From Desulfocurvus sp. (GTDB lineage Bacteria; Desulfobacterota; Desulfovibrionia; Desulfovibrionales; Desulfovibrionaceae): a stretch of DNA of 64,000 nt. A program made the position numbers and the translations under genes. The notes beneath the pieces are model-generated. The model saw only the letters and a program-made list of their open reading frames with translations, ran no database searches and had not been told where the DNA came from. Every line of letters starts with the position of its first letter. Positions within the stretch are counted from its first letter, which is position 1. This document shows positions 17,321 to 28,069 of the stretch, one piece after another. Location of the stretch: the NCBI GenBank assembly GCA_020692325.1, contig JAIMKR010000006.1, forward strand, positions 1 through 64,000. The letters are read 5' to 3'.

Positions 17321-18075
17321 GCTTGCTCCCGTGCTTCGGCCGCGAGGCGGTGGCGCATCGTCCGGCCTGTATGTTTTTTATGCTGTTAGCTCATGCGCAC
17401 GCCGGCCGCAAGCCCGCTTTTTCCCCAAAACACGGCGCGCCCCCCGACCACCAGGATTGATCACGGCGACAACGTCCAACCGCACCAAGACCAGACAAAA
17501 CGGGCCCCACACTCTCCTTTCATGCCACAACCCTCCCCGCCCCTCAAAGCAGCGACACGGCTTCCCGCCACGCGGGGGCTCAGGGGGCGCGCAGCGCCCT
17601 GGCCGCCGGAGGCATGACCAAGCCACAACCACCGGCCACGCTGAACGCGCCCCGACAGGCCGAACCGCCCTTCACGCCCGGAGGGGCCACGGGCCATGCC
17701 TTGTTTCTTGCCCGTCGCCGCGTCTTCGGGCATAGTGAAGACATCGGCCCCTTTACGGCGAGGCTCCAGGCTGGAGCGCGGACTCCCCCCGTCGATGGGG
17801 GCCGACGGCGCGCCGCCTCCCCACGGTGACGGCGGCGACCGATGGACCGCCCCATTACGCGAGGGTCGCCGCCATCGGCCAGCGTCACACGGCGAAGGCC
17901 GACGGCGGGAAACAGCCGAAAGGGATGAACGACTGCACGGCGTGGGCCATGCACTCCCGTATTCTCCGGGAGCCATGGCCGCGTGACCGTACGGAATGAC
18001 CTGAAAATCCACGGACATGGCCCACAGCGGCGCCATGCCGACGCGTTTTTGAACCCGAGCTCGGAGGAATCGCCC
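17321..18075. other. Gene-poor intergenic DNA
   Basis: No gene is supported in these 755 bases. A hairpin with 10-bp perfect arms, GGCGGCGACC (17831-17840) and GGTCGCCGCC (17864-17873), lies about 200 bases before pgm. Long frames on both strands have atypical composition and no ribosome-binding site. The pgm promoter is presumably near the right end but I cannot place it. Confidence 0.45.
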
Positions 18076-19752
18076 ATGGCTGTACATCCCCTTGCCGGCA
18101 AGCCCGCCCCCAAGGACATCCTCATCGATCCGGCGCGCCTCATCGACGCCTACTATTCCAAACGCCCCGACCCCGACGACCCGGCTCAACGCGTGAGCTT
18201 CGGCACCTCCGGCCATCGGGGCACGAGCACCGCCGGCAGCTTCAACGAACGTCACATTCTGGCCATCGCCCAGGCCATCTGCGAGCACCGCAAGGCGGCG
18301 GGCGTCACCGGGCCGCTATTCATGGGCATGGACACCCACGCCCTGTCCCGCCCGGCCCTGTTCACCGCCCTGGAGGTCTTCGCCGCCAACGGCGTCGAGA
18401 CCGTCCTTCAGGAAGGACTTTCCCAGACGCCGGGCTCCACACCGGACTACACGCCCACGCCCGTCATCTCCCACGCCATCCTCACCCACAACCGCGACGC
18501 GACGACCCAGCGCGCCGACGGCGTGGTGGTGACCCCCTCGCACAACCCCCCGAGCGACGGAGGCTTCAAGTACAACCCGCCCGATGGCGGCCCGGCCGGA
18601 ACGGACGTGACCCGCGCCATCCAAAACCGCGCCAACGAACTGCTGCGCGAGAACCTCACCGGCGTGCGACGCATGTCCACCGAGCGCGCCCTGGCCGTGG
18701 AGAACACGCGTCGGCGCGACTACGTGAAGCCCTATGTGGACGACCTGGGCGACATCGTGGACATGGCGGCCATCGCCGCCTCCGGGATCAAAATCGGGGC
18801 CGACCCGTTGGGCGGCTCGGGCGTGGGTTTCCTCGCGCCCATCGCCAAGCGCTGGGGCCTCAACCTCACCGTGGTCAATACGACCGTGGACCCCACCTTC
18901 GCCTTCATGCCCCTGGACAAGGACGGCAAAATCCGCATGGATTGCTCCTCGCCCTACGCCATGCGGGGGCTCATCGCCCACAAGGACCGCTTCGACGTGG
19001 CCTTCGGCAACGACCCGGACTTCGACCGCCACGGCATCGTCACCCGAACCTCCGGCCTGCTCAATCCCAACCACTACCTGGCCGTCGCCGTGGATTATCT
19101 CTTCCGCAACCGGCCCGGCTGGCGCGAGGACGCGGCCGTGGGCAAGACGCTGGTCTCCAGCTCCATGATCGACCGCGTGGCCGCGAGCCTGGGCCGCCGT
19201 CTGGCCGAGGTGCCCGTAGGCTTCAAATGGTTCGTGCCCGGCCTGCTCGACGGCTCCTACGGCTTCGGCGGCGAGGAGAGCGCCGGCGCGAGCTTCCTGC
19301 GCCGGGCCGGCGGCGTGTGGACCACGGACAAGGACGGCATCATCATGGGCCTGCTCGCGGCGGAGATCACCGCCCGCACTGGACGCGATCCCGGCGAGCA
19401 ATACGCCGCGCTGACCGAACGCTTCGGCGATCCGGTCTACGAACGCCTCGACGCCCCGGCCAGCCCGACGCAGAAGGCCGCCTTCGCCAAGCTCACCCCG
19501 CAGATGGTCCAGGCCGCCAGCCTCGCCGGCGAACCCATCCTGGCCAAGCTCACCCGCGCGCCCGGAAACGGCGCGGACATCGGCGGGCTCAAGGTGACGA
19601 CGAAGAACGGCTGGTTCGCCGCGCGGCCCTCCGGCACGGAGAACATCTACAAGATCTACGCCGAGAGCTTCCTCGGACGCGAGCACCTCGCGCGCCTGCA
19701 GACCGAGGCCCAAGCCATCGTGAACGCGGCCTTCCGCGCGGCGGGAGCTTAG
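18076..19752 (+). CDS. pgm: Phosphoglucomutase (alpha-D-glucose specific)
   Basis: Interconverts glucose-1-phosphate and glucose-6-phosphate, linking glycogen and LPS-sugar synthesis to glycolysis. The 558-aa protein matches the E. coli Pgm length. Visible are SFGTSGHRG near residue 42, the phosphoserine loop [10 protein letters not shown] with Ser155, the metal site NDPDFDRHG, the sugar-specificity loop GGEESAG and the phosphate-binding RPSGTEN near the C-terminus. GAGGAAT precedes the ATG. The adenylate cyclase gene begins 21 bases downstream, so the two are probably co-transcribed. Confidence 0.96.
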   Translation: MAVHPLAGKPAPKDILIDPARLIDAYYSKRPDPDDPAQRVSFGTSGHRGTSTAGSFNERHILAIAQAICEHRKAAGVTGPLFMGMDTHALSRPALFTALEVFAANGVETVLQEGLSQTPGSTPDYTPTPVISHAILTHNRDATTQRADGVVVTPSHNPPSDGGFKYNPPDGGPAGTDVTRAIQNRANELLRENLTGVRRMSTERALAVENTRRRDYVKPYVDDLGDIVDMAAIAASGIKIGADPLGGSGVGFLAPIAKRWGLNLTVVNTTVDPTFAFMPLDKDGKIRMDCSSPYAMRGLIAHKDRFDVAFGNDPDFDRHGIVTRTSGLLNPNHYLAVAVDYLFRNRPGWREDAAVGKTLVSSSMIDRVAASLGRRLAEVPVGFKWFVPGLLDGSYGFGGEESAGASFLRRAGGVWTTDKDGIIMGLLAAEITARTGRDPGEQYAALTERFGDPVYERLDAPASPTQKAAFAKLTPQMVQAASLAGEPILAKLTRAPGNGADIGGLKVTTKNGWFAARPSGTENIYKIYAESFLGREHLARLQTEAQAIVNAAFRAAGA

Positions 19753-19773
19753 GCGACCGGCAGGCGGCGGATC

Positions 19774-22700
19774 ATGAGAGCGCGGGAGAACGCCAGTCCC
19801 GGAGCGCTGCGCGAATTCCTGCGCGCGGGCGCGCCAGAGGCGCAATGCCACCTGCCGGCGTTCATCGAGGTGGCCAAGGCGGCGTTCGCCCGGCGCGCGC
19901 ATCCCGGGGAAAACGCCGCGCGCGCCGCCGAGTGGGCGTTTCTGCTGGCCCAGGCGCTCGGCGCTCCACGCGATTCGGCATCGACTGGACAGCTGCTGCT
20001 GGCGCTGGCCTCGGCCGGGCGCATGGGCCGGACGCTGGTTCTGGAGCACCTTCTCACCCGCGCGCAGCCCCTGCCGCAAACCGCAGCGATGCTGCAAGCC
20101 CTGCCCGGACGCGTTCTGCTCGCCCTCGTCAACGACATGCTGTTGGACGCCCCTCCCCAGGACAAACCCTTCACGGCGTGGCTCAGAGGTCTCGCCGCAG
20201 CGGCGGGCAAAACGCCCCGGCGCGAGGCGCTGGTCTTTCTGCGCGATCTGCGTGATCCGCTGGCCCCGGCGCTGCGCGCGTCTCTGCGCGACGCCGGCCT
20301 GGACGCGGACGTGACCAGCGCCCTGGCGGCGGGCCCGGGCCCGGCCACCATGGAACTTCTGCTCGGGGCCGCGGAGAAACTCGGGGGCAAGGGCTGCGCC
20401 AAGGCCGCCCTGGCCTGCGCCCTGCACGCCGCCGGCGGAGGAGGAGCAACCCGCCGAGGCCAGCTGGAGCCGCTGCTCGCCGCCCCGCCGGACCTGCCCG
20501 GCCGCGACGACGCCCTGCTCGCGGAGATGCGCCGGCTGGCCGTCTCCCCGGGCGCGGCCCCGGCGCTGGCCCCGGCCGCGCGGACCGAGCCGGAGACCCT
20601 CGGTCTGGTGCTGGCCGACATGCTGCGCGACGGCGGCGCGACGGCCAAAACAGCCATCCGCCTGCTGCCGCTGCTCCCGCGCCTGGGCGTGGAATCCTGC
20701 CTCGCCGACCTGCCGCCGCGCGCGCGCGCCGTGGTGCGGGCCCGGCTTTTCGGCTGGCTGGCGGCCATGGATCCGGTCTTCATCGGCCGCGCGGCCGAAA
20801 CGCTGGGGGCGACACTGCCCCCGGCCACAGCCGCCGCCGTGGCCACACTGTGCGCCGCGCCCTCTCCCCTGCGCGACGCGGCGCATCCGGCCTTTCCGGC
20901 CTCGCCCTTCCATATCGACCAGTGGCGACGGCCCGCGCGGCCGACGGCCACGGGACAAACCGGCGACGCCGCGGCGCTGCTCGCGGCCGCGCAACATCCC
21001 TCGCGCCAACTAAGAAATCCGCGGCTGGCTGGTGTCGTCCTGGCGGACGCTCCCATTGAGGAACTCGCGCTGACCGGTGGCACTCTCGCCGGCGGCCGCT
21101 TCACCCGCGTCGTGTTCCGCCGGCTGCGCGCCATGGGGACGAACATGTCCCAAAGCGTCTTCCAGGATTGCGTCTTCGAGGAATGCACCCTGACCCGGGT
21201 CGATCTGTCCGGCTGCCGTCTGGAAAACTGCCGCCTGAACGGCTGCGCCTTCGAGACCTGCGACCTGGGCCGGACGTCGTTCGCCGGGGGAAGCGCCACA
21301 GACGGCCGCCTCAACGCGAGCAACCTCTCCGGCGCGGCCGTTTCAACCATGCTCCTGGCCGATCTGCGCCTGCGCGCGTGCGCGGCGGCCGGCATGACGC
21401 TGGAGAAGGTCTCCGCCTCGCGGCTTTCCGCCACGCGCACGGACGCCTCTGGCGGGCTGTGGCGGGACTGCCGGCTGCGCGGGTGGAAATGGTGGCGCTG
21501 CGCCCTTTCGCGCTCACGTTTTCTGGACTGCGACGGCGCGGCGCTGACGCTGGCGTCCACGCCGCTGGACGAGGTGGAGGTTTTCGGTGGCCACACGGAC
21601 AGCCCCGACCTGGAACAGGCCCGCCGGGCTACGCTGGCCCGGCTGCTGGAAGGGCCGCTGGCCGACGGCGTCGCCCTGCCCGGAGCGCTGGCCTCCGGTC
21701 CGGGCGCGACGTTCCTGCGCGAAAGCGTGGACGCCTTTCTGCGCGTGGACGAGGCCGAGGCGACGCTCACGGCCATGCGCGGACAGGACGCCCGCCGGCG
21801 CGAGCTGGCCCTGCGCAGGCTGGGCGAACGCGGTGCGTTCCTGCGCCTGCTGCCCGCCCTGCTGACAACGGACATCTTCGACCGCGCGTGCGGCCTCGCC
21901 AACGTCGTCGTCTGCCGCTTCGGCGGTCCGGCGGACCGCGCAGCCGGCCACGCGACTTTGGCCGAACTGGCGCGCCTGTTCCCCACCGCCGCCCCCTCCC
22001 CAGCCAGCGCGACGCCCGCGCCCGACGCGACCATCGAGGCGGCCTACGCCATGGGCTCCGTGGGCTCCGTGGCCCAAAAGCCAGACTCCGACCTGGACTG
22101 CTGGATCTGCCTTGCCCCCGGGGAACGGACCGCGCGCGCGGCGCTCGCCGCCAAGCTCACCGCCATCGAACGCTGGGCCGGGGAGTCCCTGGGCCTGGAA
22201 ACCCACTTCTTCCTCATGGAGCTGGAGGCGGTGCGCCGCGAGGACTTCGGCATGAGCGATCGCGAGAGCTCCGGCTCGGCCCAGGCGGCGCTGCTGAAGG
22301 AGGAGTTCTACCGCACCGCCCTCAAACTGGGCGGACGCGACCTGCTGTGGTGGGCCACGCCGGCGGCGGCGGATCAGACCGCCGCGGACGTTCTGCTGCG
22401 CGAACTCGCGGCGCTGCGCCCGCGCACGGCGGCGGAACTGCTGAACCTGGGCCAGCCACGGCCCATCCCGGAGGACGAGTATTTCGGCGCCTGTTTGTGG
22501 CAGATGGTCAAGGCCCTGCACAGCCCGTACAAATCAGTGCTGAAGCTGGCGCTGCTGGAAAAGTACGCCGGCCAGGGCGACGCCGCGCGGCTGTTGTGCG
22601 ACCGCATCAAGGAGGCGTTGGCGCGCGGCCGGAGACTGTTGTCCGACGTGGACCCGTACCTCTCGCTGTTCACCGCCGCGCGCAAACATTACCTGCGCCT

Positions 22701-23631
22701 GGGCGACACCGCGAGTCTGGAGCTGCTGGAGGAGTGCCTGCGGCTGAAAACCGACGTGGAGCCCCAGGACCTGCCCGAGGAATTCGACGCGCCCGCCGCG
22801 CCCGCTGGTTCTCCCGGCCCGGCGGATCGGGACGCCGGCGGCCCGACCAGCCCCCTCGAAGAGGCCATGCGGCTTGGCGGACTGGTGGAGCTGTTCATGA
22901 TTCGGGCCTATCAACGCATTCAGGAGGGTCTGCGCGAGGGCCGGGCGGCGCGCATCACGCCGGAGGACCTGACACGGCTGGGCCGGCGCATCGCGGCCAA
23001 CTTCTCGCGCCAGCCCCACAAGGTGGACATCGTGCCATTCTTCGCCGAGGATCTGCGCTTCGACGAACTGTCCTTCTCGGCGGAAAAGACCCCGGGGCGG
23101 CGCACGGTTTGGGCGGTGAAGGCGCGCGACGCCCACGCCGCCGGCAAGACGCCCGTGGAGTCCCTGCCGCCCGTGCGGCGCGACGTGGACGCGGCGGGCC
23201 TGCTCGCCTGGCTGTACTTCAACGGCCTGTACGAACCCGGCCGGCCCGTGCTGGCCCAAAAGACCATCGCGCCCATGGCCCTGGCCGACCTGCAAAGCCT
23301 GCTCGCGGACATGGCCGAATTTTTCCCGCGGCGCGAGACCCTGGAGCCGGACCTGGACGAGTACCTGCGGCCCGAACGGATGACGCGCTGCCTGTTGCTG
23401 GTGAATCTGACCGAGGCGGCGGAGCAGCCCAGGATCGTCACGGTCGCGGCGATCTACTCCACGAACTGGGGCGAAATCTTCGTGGAGACGTTCGACAATC
23501 CCGCTCCGGCGCTGGTGAAATCCCCCTCGGCGTTTTTACGCGGGGCGCTGGCCAAAAACATGCCCGATAGCTGCGAGCTGCGCGTTTTCACGCCCAGGCG
23601 GGCGGTCTGTCCCCGGCTCAGGCCCATTTAG
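19774..23631 (+). CDS. cyaA: Giant class I adenylate cyclase with pentapeptide-repeat domain
   Basis: Predicted to make cAMP from ATP. At 1285 aa it is far longer than E. coli CyaA (848 aa). Residues about 1-400 are Ala/Leu-rich and helical, about 414-605 form a pentapeptide-repeat-like region (NMSQSVFQDCVFEECTLTRV, then LENCRLNGCAFETCDL), and the class I cyclase begins near 690. The catalytic nucleotidyltransferase motif GSVGSVAQ...DSDLDCW (761-777) matches GSTASVGQ...SSDLDIW of the E. coli enzyme, as do KEEFYRTALKLGGR, EEYFGA-like DEYFGACLWQ and SPYKSVLKLALLEKY. No signal peptide or membrane segment is seen. The order places the catalytic domain after the extra modules rather than at the N-terminus. 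It follows pgm by 21 bases. No CRP-type receptor gene is in the window. Confidence 0.9.
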   Translation: MRARENASPGALREFLRAGAPEAQCHLPAFIEVAKAAFARRAHPGENAARAAEWAFLLAQALGAPRDSASTGQLLLALASAGRMGRTLVLEHLLTRAQPLPQTAAMLQALPGRVLLALVNDMLLDAPPQDKPFTAWLRGLAAAAGKTPRREALVFLRDLRDPLAPALRASLRDAGLDADVTSALAAGPGPATMELLLGAAEKLGGKGCAKAALACALHAAGGGGATRRGQLEPLLAAPPDLPGRDDALLAEMRRLAVSPGAAPALAPAARTEPETLGLVLADMLRDGGATAKTAIRLLPLLPRLGVESCLADLPPRARAVVRARLFGWLAAMDPVFIGRAAETLGATLPPATAAAVATLCAAPSPLRDAAHPAFPASPFHIDQWRRPARPTATGQTGDAAALLAAAQHPSRQLRNPRLAGVVLADAPIEELALTGGTLAGGRFTRVVFRRLRAMGTNMSQSVFQDCVFEECTLTRVDLSGCRLENCRLNGCAFETCDLGRTSFAGGSATDGRLNASNLSGAAVSTMLLADLRLRACAAAGMTLEKVSASRLSATRTDASGGLWRDCRLRGWKWWRCALSRSRFLDCDGAALTLASTPLDEVEVFGGHTDSPDLEQARRATLARLLEGPLADGVALPGALASGPGATFLRESVDAFLRVDEAEATLTAMRGQDARRRELALRRLGERGAFLRLLPALLTTDIFDRACGLANVVVCRFGGPADRAAGHATLAELARLFPTAAPSPASATPAPDATIEAAYAMGSVGSVAQKPDSDLDCWICLAPGERTARAALAAKLTAIERWAGESLGLETHFFLMELEAVRREDFGMSDRESSGSAQAALLKEEFYRTALKLGGRDLLWWATPAAADQTAADVLLRELAALRPRTAAELLNLGQPRPIPEDEYFGACLWQMVKALHSPYKSVLKLALLEKYAGQGDAARLLCDRIKEALARGRRLLSDVDPYLSLFTAARKHYLRLGDTASLELLEECLRLKTDVEPQDLPEEFDAPAAPAGSPGPADRDAGGPTSPLEEAMRLGGLVELFMIRAYQRIQEGLREGRAARITPEDLTRLGRRIAANFSRQPHKVDIVPFFAEDLRFDELSFSAEKTPGRRTVWAVKARDAHAAGKTPVESLPPVRRDVDAAGLLAWLYFNGLYEPGRPVLAQKTIAPMALADLQSLLADMAEFFPRRETLEPDLDEYLRPERMTRCLLLVNLTEAAEQPRIVTVAAIYSTNWGEIFVETFDNPAPALVKSPSAFLRGALAKNMPDSCELRVFTPRRAVCPRLRPI

Positions 23632-23744
23632 GGCCTGGCGGGACTTGTCTTCCGCGCCGGGCGACGCTAGACAGAACGGCCCAAGGCGACAAGGGCGGGG
23701 CGTCCGCCCGTTCGACCCAAAACAACGCAGCAGAGGTCAAGACG

Positions 23745-23942
23745 ATGAAGAACGCCTACAGGAAGAAACTGGACCGGGCCGCAACGCTCATCCGCGAGGT
23801 CTTTTCCGACATGGAGGCCGACGAGTCCCCAGAATTCGATACCTTCGGCTCGCATCTGGACGATCTGGCCGGGGAGATCGAGGACCTCCTCCTCGAAGAC
23901 GAGGAGGAGGTGGACGACGACAAGGATTACGAGGTCGAATAA
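23745..23942 (+). CDS. Small acidic hypothetical protein
   Basis: A 65-aa protein with a basic, helical N-terminus (MKNAYRKKLDRAATLIREVF) and a very acidic tail (LLLEDEEEVDDDKDYEVE). AGAGGTC precedes the ATG. Its last 16 bases overlap the 3' end of holB on the other strand. I do not recognise the family. Regular helix-forming composition and the ribosome-binding site support a real gene; a longer antisense frame does not. Confidence 0.6.
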   Translation: MKNAYRKKLDRAATLIREVFSDMEADESPEFDTFGSHLDDLAGEIEDLLLEDEEEVDDDKDYEVE

Positions 23943-24856
23943 CGCCGGCCCCGGGCGGCAGTACCCCCCGGGGTCTTCTCGATGACCACCGTGGCCAGCC
24001 AGTCCAGCACCAGCGCCGGGGGCGCGGTGGGCTGACTCAGCGCCTCCTGGGCCTGGACAAGCGCCAGGTCCAGGCGGCGCAGGCCCGCCGGTCCACGCCG
24101 GGCCAGGCGCGCGGCCAGATTCCCACCGCCGCCGGTCATGGCCGCCGCAAGCTCCCGCTGAAGCCCCAACACCACGCGCTGCGCCAGGTCGCGGTCCAGA
24201 CCGCCCTTGGTTATCGTACGCTCGAACCAGCCCAGCCCAGTCTCCCAGAACCCCGCCAGGGCGGCGATCCATTCGGCCGCGTCCGGCTCGGGCGCGCGAG
24301 CCTCGGGCCAGGGCAGCGTGAGCACGAAACTGCGCGAGACCAGCGTCTGGAGCAGCCGCTCGCGCTGCGGGGCCATGAGCACGAACACGTTGCCCGGACG
24401 GGGCTCCTCCAGCGTCTTGAGCAGCAGGTTGGCCACCGTGGGGTGCAGCTCGTGGGCCTCCGGGAACAGGCTGACGCGCTGGCCCTCGCCGTGCGGAGGC
24501 TGCCCCCAGATGGGCAGAAGTTCGCGCACCTTGTCCGTGCCGGTCTTGTCCTCGGCCTTGGCCGCCTCGAAAAAGGCCTTGTCCACGATCAGCAAATCGC
24601 GGAACACGCCGTCCAGGATCTGCCGGCAGACAGCGCACACGCCGCAGGGACGCTCGCCCGGGGCCGCGCAGTTGAGCAGCCGCGCCCAGCACATGGCCGC
24701 GGCCAAGCGATCGGGCGCGCAGCCGCCCTCGATGACCAGGCTTTGCGGTGGGGTGACGGAAAGAACGCGCAGCCGCGCGAGAACCCGGGCGTCCACCTCC
24801 GGCAGAGGCGGACGCCCGGGGTCGGGCTGTGCGGATTTGCGGGCCGGGCCGGGCAT
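23927..24856 (-). CDS. holB: DNA polymerase III delta' subunit (HolB-like)
   Basis: Clamp-loader subunit of 309 aa with an AAA+ fold. The Walker A position is degenerate (VIEGGCAPDRLAA), as in delta' which does not hydrolyse ATP. A zinc-binding cluster CGVCAVC (about 72-78, with a further upstream Cys in LLNCA) and the sensor-1-like segment LLKTLEEPRPGNVFVLM are typical; normal delta' proteins show LLKTLEEPP. The stretch RELLPIWGQPPHGEGQRVSL corresponds to the region around the former Walker B. It is 18 bases downstream of purA, same strand, so probably co-transcribed. Confidence 0.88.
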   Translation of the reverse strand: MPGPARKSAQPDPGRPPLPEVDARVLARLRVLSVTPPQSLVIEGGCAPDRLAAAMCWARLLNCAAPGERPCGVCAVCRQILDGVFRDLLIVDKAFFEAAKAEDKTGTDKVRELLPIWGQPPHGEGQRVSLFPEAHELHPTVANLLLKTLEEPRPGNVFVLMAPQRERLLQTLVSRSFVLTLPWPEARAPEPDAAEWIAALAGFWETGLGWFERTITKGGLDRDLAQRVVLGLQRELAAAMTGGGGNLAARLARRGPAGLRRLDLALVQAQEALSQPTAPPALVLDWLATVVIEKTPGGTAARGRRYSTS

Positions 24857-24874
24857 GTGGCGCCCTTCCGGGGC

Positions 24875-26167
<1,293 letters not shown>

Positions 26168-26248
26168 TTATGACTACCTACTTGCCCGTCTTTTGTAGAC
26201 GCCGATTTTTCGGCAAGTGGCACAATTGCGTAAAAGAGGATTTTGCTC

Positions 26249-27604
26249 GTGTCAACAACCCCCCCGGACAACTTGGCGGTGGCACAGCGAGGAAAGGGAC
26301 GCGAACGTCTCGTTCTCGGCCTGCTCACGGCCGCCCTGGCCGGGCTCGTGGTGCATCACACCCTGACCCTGCCCATGCCCAAGAGTCTCGTGGTCGCGGC
26401 CCCGCGGCAGACCCGCGTCTCCGCCGACGCCTCCATGAGCCTGGAAAAAACGCTGCTCGAACGCTTCGCGCGGGAACACGGCGTCGATCTGCACTTCGTC
26501 TTCACCGATACCCCGGAGGACGCTCTGGACATGGTCGAAAACGGCCGCGCCCAGATCGGCCTGGCCATGGGCGTCGCGCCCGAGGATATCTCCTCGCGCG
26601 AGGTCCGGGCCGAAGACAGGACCGAACGCATCGCCTTCGGCCCCGAGTACGACCGCCAACCGATCTATGCCATAGATTGGACCGAAGGCTACGACCCGCC
26701 CGACAACCCGACGGGAGCCCTCGGCGAGCTTTTGCGAATCGCGGCGTCGTTCTCCACCAGCCCCAGGCAGGCGCCCGCCCTGCCGCTGGACGCCCTGCAC
26801 CTGCTTTTGCCCTTCGTGGACCAGGTGCGCGACACGGCCCCCACCCACCACGTGGCGTCCTACCGTTTCGTGTGGCGCACGGACGTGCCGCACTTGAACC
26901 ACGCCATGCGCAAGTTCTGGTCCCGCGTGGAGGCCGACGGCAGCCTGCCCGCCCTGCGCGAGCGCACCCTGGGCTTCCTGCCCGCCACGCCGGATCCATT
27001 CGAGATGGAGACACTGCGCCGCACCCTGGCGCTGGAGGTGCCCCCCCTGCGCAAGACCATCATGCGCGCGGCACGCAAATGGCACCTGGATCCCTCGCTG
27101 CTCATGGCCGTCATCCACCAGGAATCGCGCTTCAACCCGGACGCCGTGAGCGTGACGGGCGTGCGCGGGCTGATGCAGATGACTGGCGACACGCTCGCCG
27201 AGCTGGGCGTGCGCAACCCGGACGACCCGCGCGAGGTGATCTTCGCCGGGGCGCGCTATCTGGACATGCTGCGCTCGCAGTTCCTGGGCCTGGGGTACGG
27301 ACCGGAGGATGCCATGCTGCTGGCTCTGGCCGCGTTCAACGTAGGCCAGGGGCACGTGCAGGACGCCATCGAGCTGACGCGGGAGGACGGAATGCTGCCC
27401 TCATGGCTGCGCGTGCGCGAGGCCCTGCCCCGCTTGGCCAAGACCTCCGTGGCCCAGAACACGCGCTATGGCGTGTGCCGCGGCGGCGAGGCGGTCGATT
27501 TCGTGGATAAGGTGCGCTACTTCACCTACGCCATCCGCGGCCTAATCCTGGCGGGGGCGCAGGGGGATGAGCTTTCCGGCCTTCGGCTTGCCCTGGCGGA
27601 CTGA
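26249..27604 (+). CDS. MltF-like membrane-bound lytic transglycosylase
   Basis: Predicted peptidoglycan lytic transglycosylase of 451 aa. An N-terminal anchor (about residues 18-38, LVLGLLTAALAGLVVHHTL) is followed by a solute-binding-protein-like domain (about 55-265), then a lysozyme-like SLT domain (about 275-400) with catalytic Glu292 in AVIHQESRFNPDA and the downstream GLMQMT and AFNVGQGHV motifs. This two-domain order is that of MltF. The GTG start at 26249 has AGAGGA eight bases upstream; the TTG at 26243 would be too close. The last 63 bases overlap the convergent gene on the minus strand. Confidence 0.9.
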   Translation: MSTTPPDNLAVAQRGKGRERLVLGLLTAALAGLVVHHTLTLPMPKSLVVAAPRQTRVSADASMSLEKTLLERFAREHGVDLHFVFTDTPEDALDMVENGRAQIGLAMGVAPEDISSREVRAEDRTERIAFGPEYDRQPIYAIDWTEGYDPPDNPTGALGELLRIAASFSTSPRQAPALPLDALHLLLPFVDQVRDTAPTHHVASYRFVWRTDVPHLNHAMRKFWSRVEADGSLPALRERTLGFLPATPDPFEMETLRRTLALEVPPLRKTIMRAARKWHLDPSLLMAVIHQESRFNPDAVSVTGVRGLMQMTGDTLAELGVRNPDDPREVIFAGARYLDMLRSQFLGLGYGPEDAMLLALAAFNVGQGHVQDAIELTREDGMLPSWLRVREALPRLAKTSVAQNTRYGVCRGGEAVDFVDKVRYFTYAIRGLILAGAQGDELSGLRLALAD

Positions 27605-27925
27605 TCCCGGAGCCCTGTCGACCCCGTGCGGCGTGTCGCTCCGCGGCTCGCGCTGCGGCACGGTCAGATCCAGCATCTCCAGCTCAGGCGGCGTAAAACG
27701 CGGCGCGCGGGAAGCCGCGAGATTGTGGTTGAACAGCTGGTTCTTCATGCGCACGGACTGGATGAGCCCGAAGACGATCACAGCCTCTTCCCAGCGGCGG
27801 GTGGGCTCGAACTGGCGGACCTCCTCGGCGTACTTCTCCCACAGGTCCATGAGCGAGGCCTCGTCGAAAGCCACGAGCTGGTGCGCCAGCTTGGCCAGCG
27901 CGTTCTCCAGATACGATTCGGGCAT
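27542..27925 (-). CDS. Conserved-looking hypothetical protein
   Basis: A 127-aa soluble protein with a helical N-terminal 75 residues (MPESYLENALAKLAHQLVAF, then LWEKYAEEVRQFEPTRRWEE) and a disordered, Pro/Arg-rich tail. No known motif, signal peptide or membrane segment. GGAGG stands about nine bases before the ATG. Its 3' end overlaps the MltF-like gene by 63 bases on opposite strands. Function unknown. Confidence 0.7.
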   Translation of the reverse strand: MPESYLENALAKLAHQLVAFDEASLMDLWEKYAEEVRQFEPTRRWEEAVIVFGLIQSVRMKNQLFNHNLAASRAPRFTPPELEMLDLTVPQREPRSDTPHGVDRAPGSVRQGKPKAGKLIPLRPRQD

Positions 27926-28069
27926 AGGTGAAAACCTCCGCGCGCGCTATCGGCGCGGGATGGCAGTTAGCAGAAATCGGCCCGGCCGCCAATTCAAATT
28001 TGCCCGCCGGGACCGCCTGTGCTAGGGCTTGCCCGACGCAACGACACCACCAACAAAGGGAACCACGCC

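Noticed and set aside
18316-23570. Very long open frames antisense to or out of frame with pgm and the adenylate cyclase gene
   Set aside because: Their Arg/Gly/Ala-rich composition is typical of wrong frames in GC-rich DNA, they have no domain, and the class I cyclase and Pgm motifs lie in the other frame.
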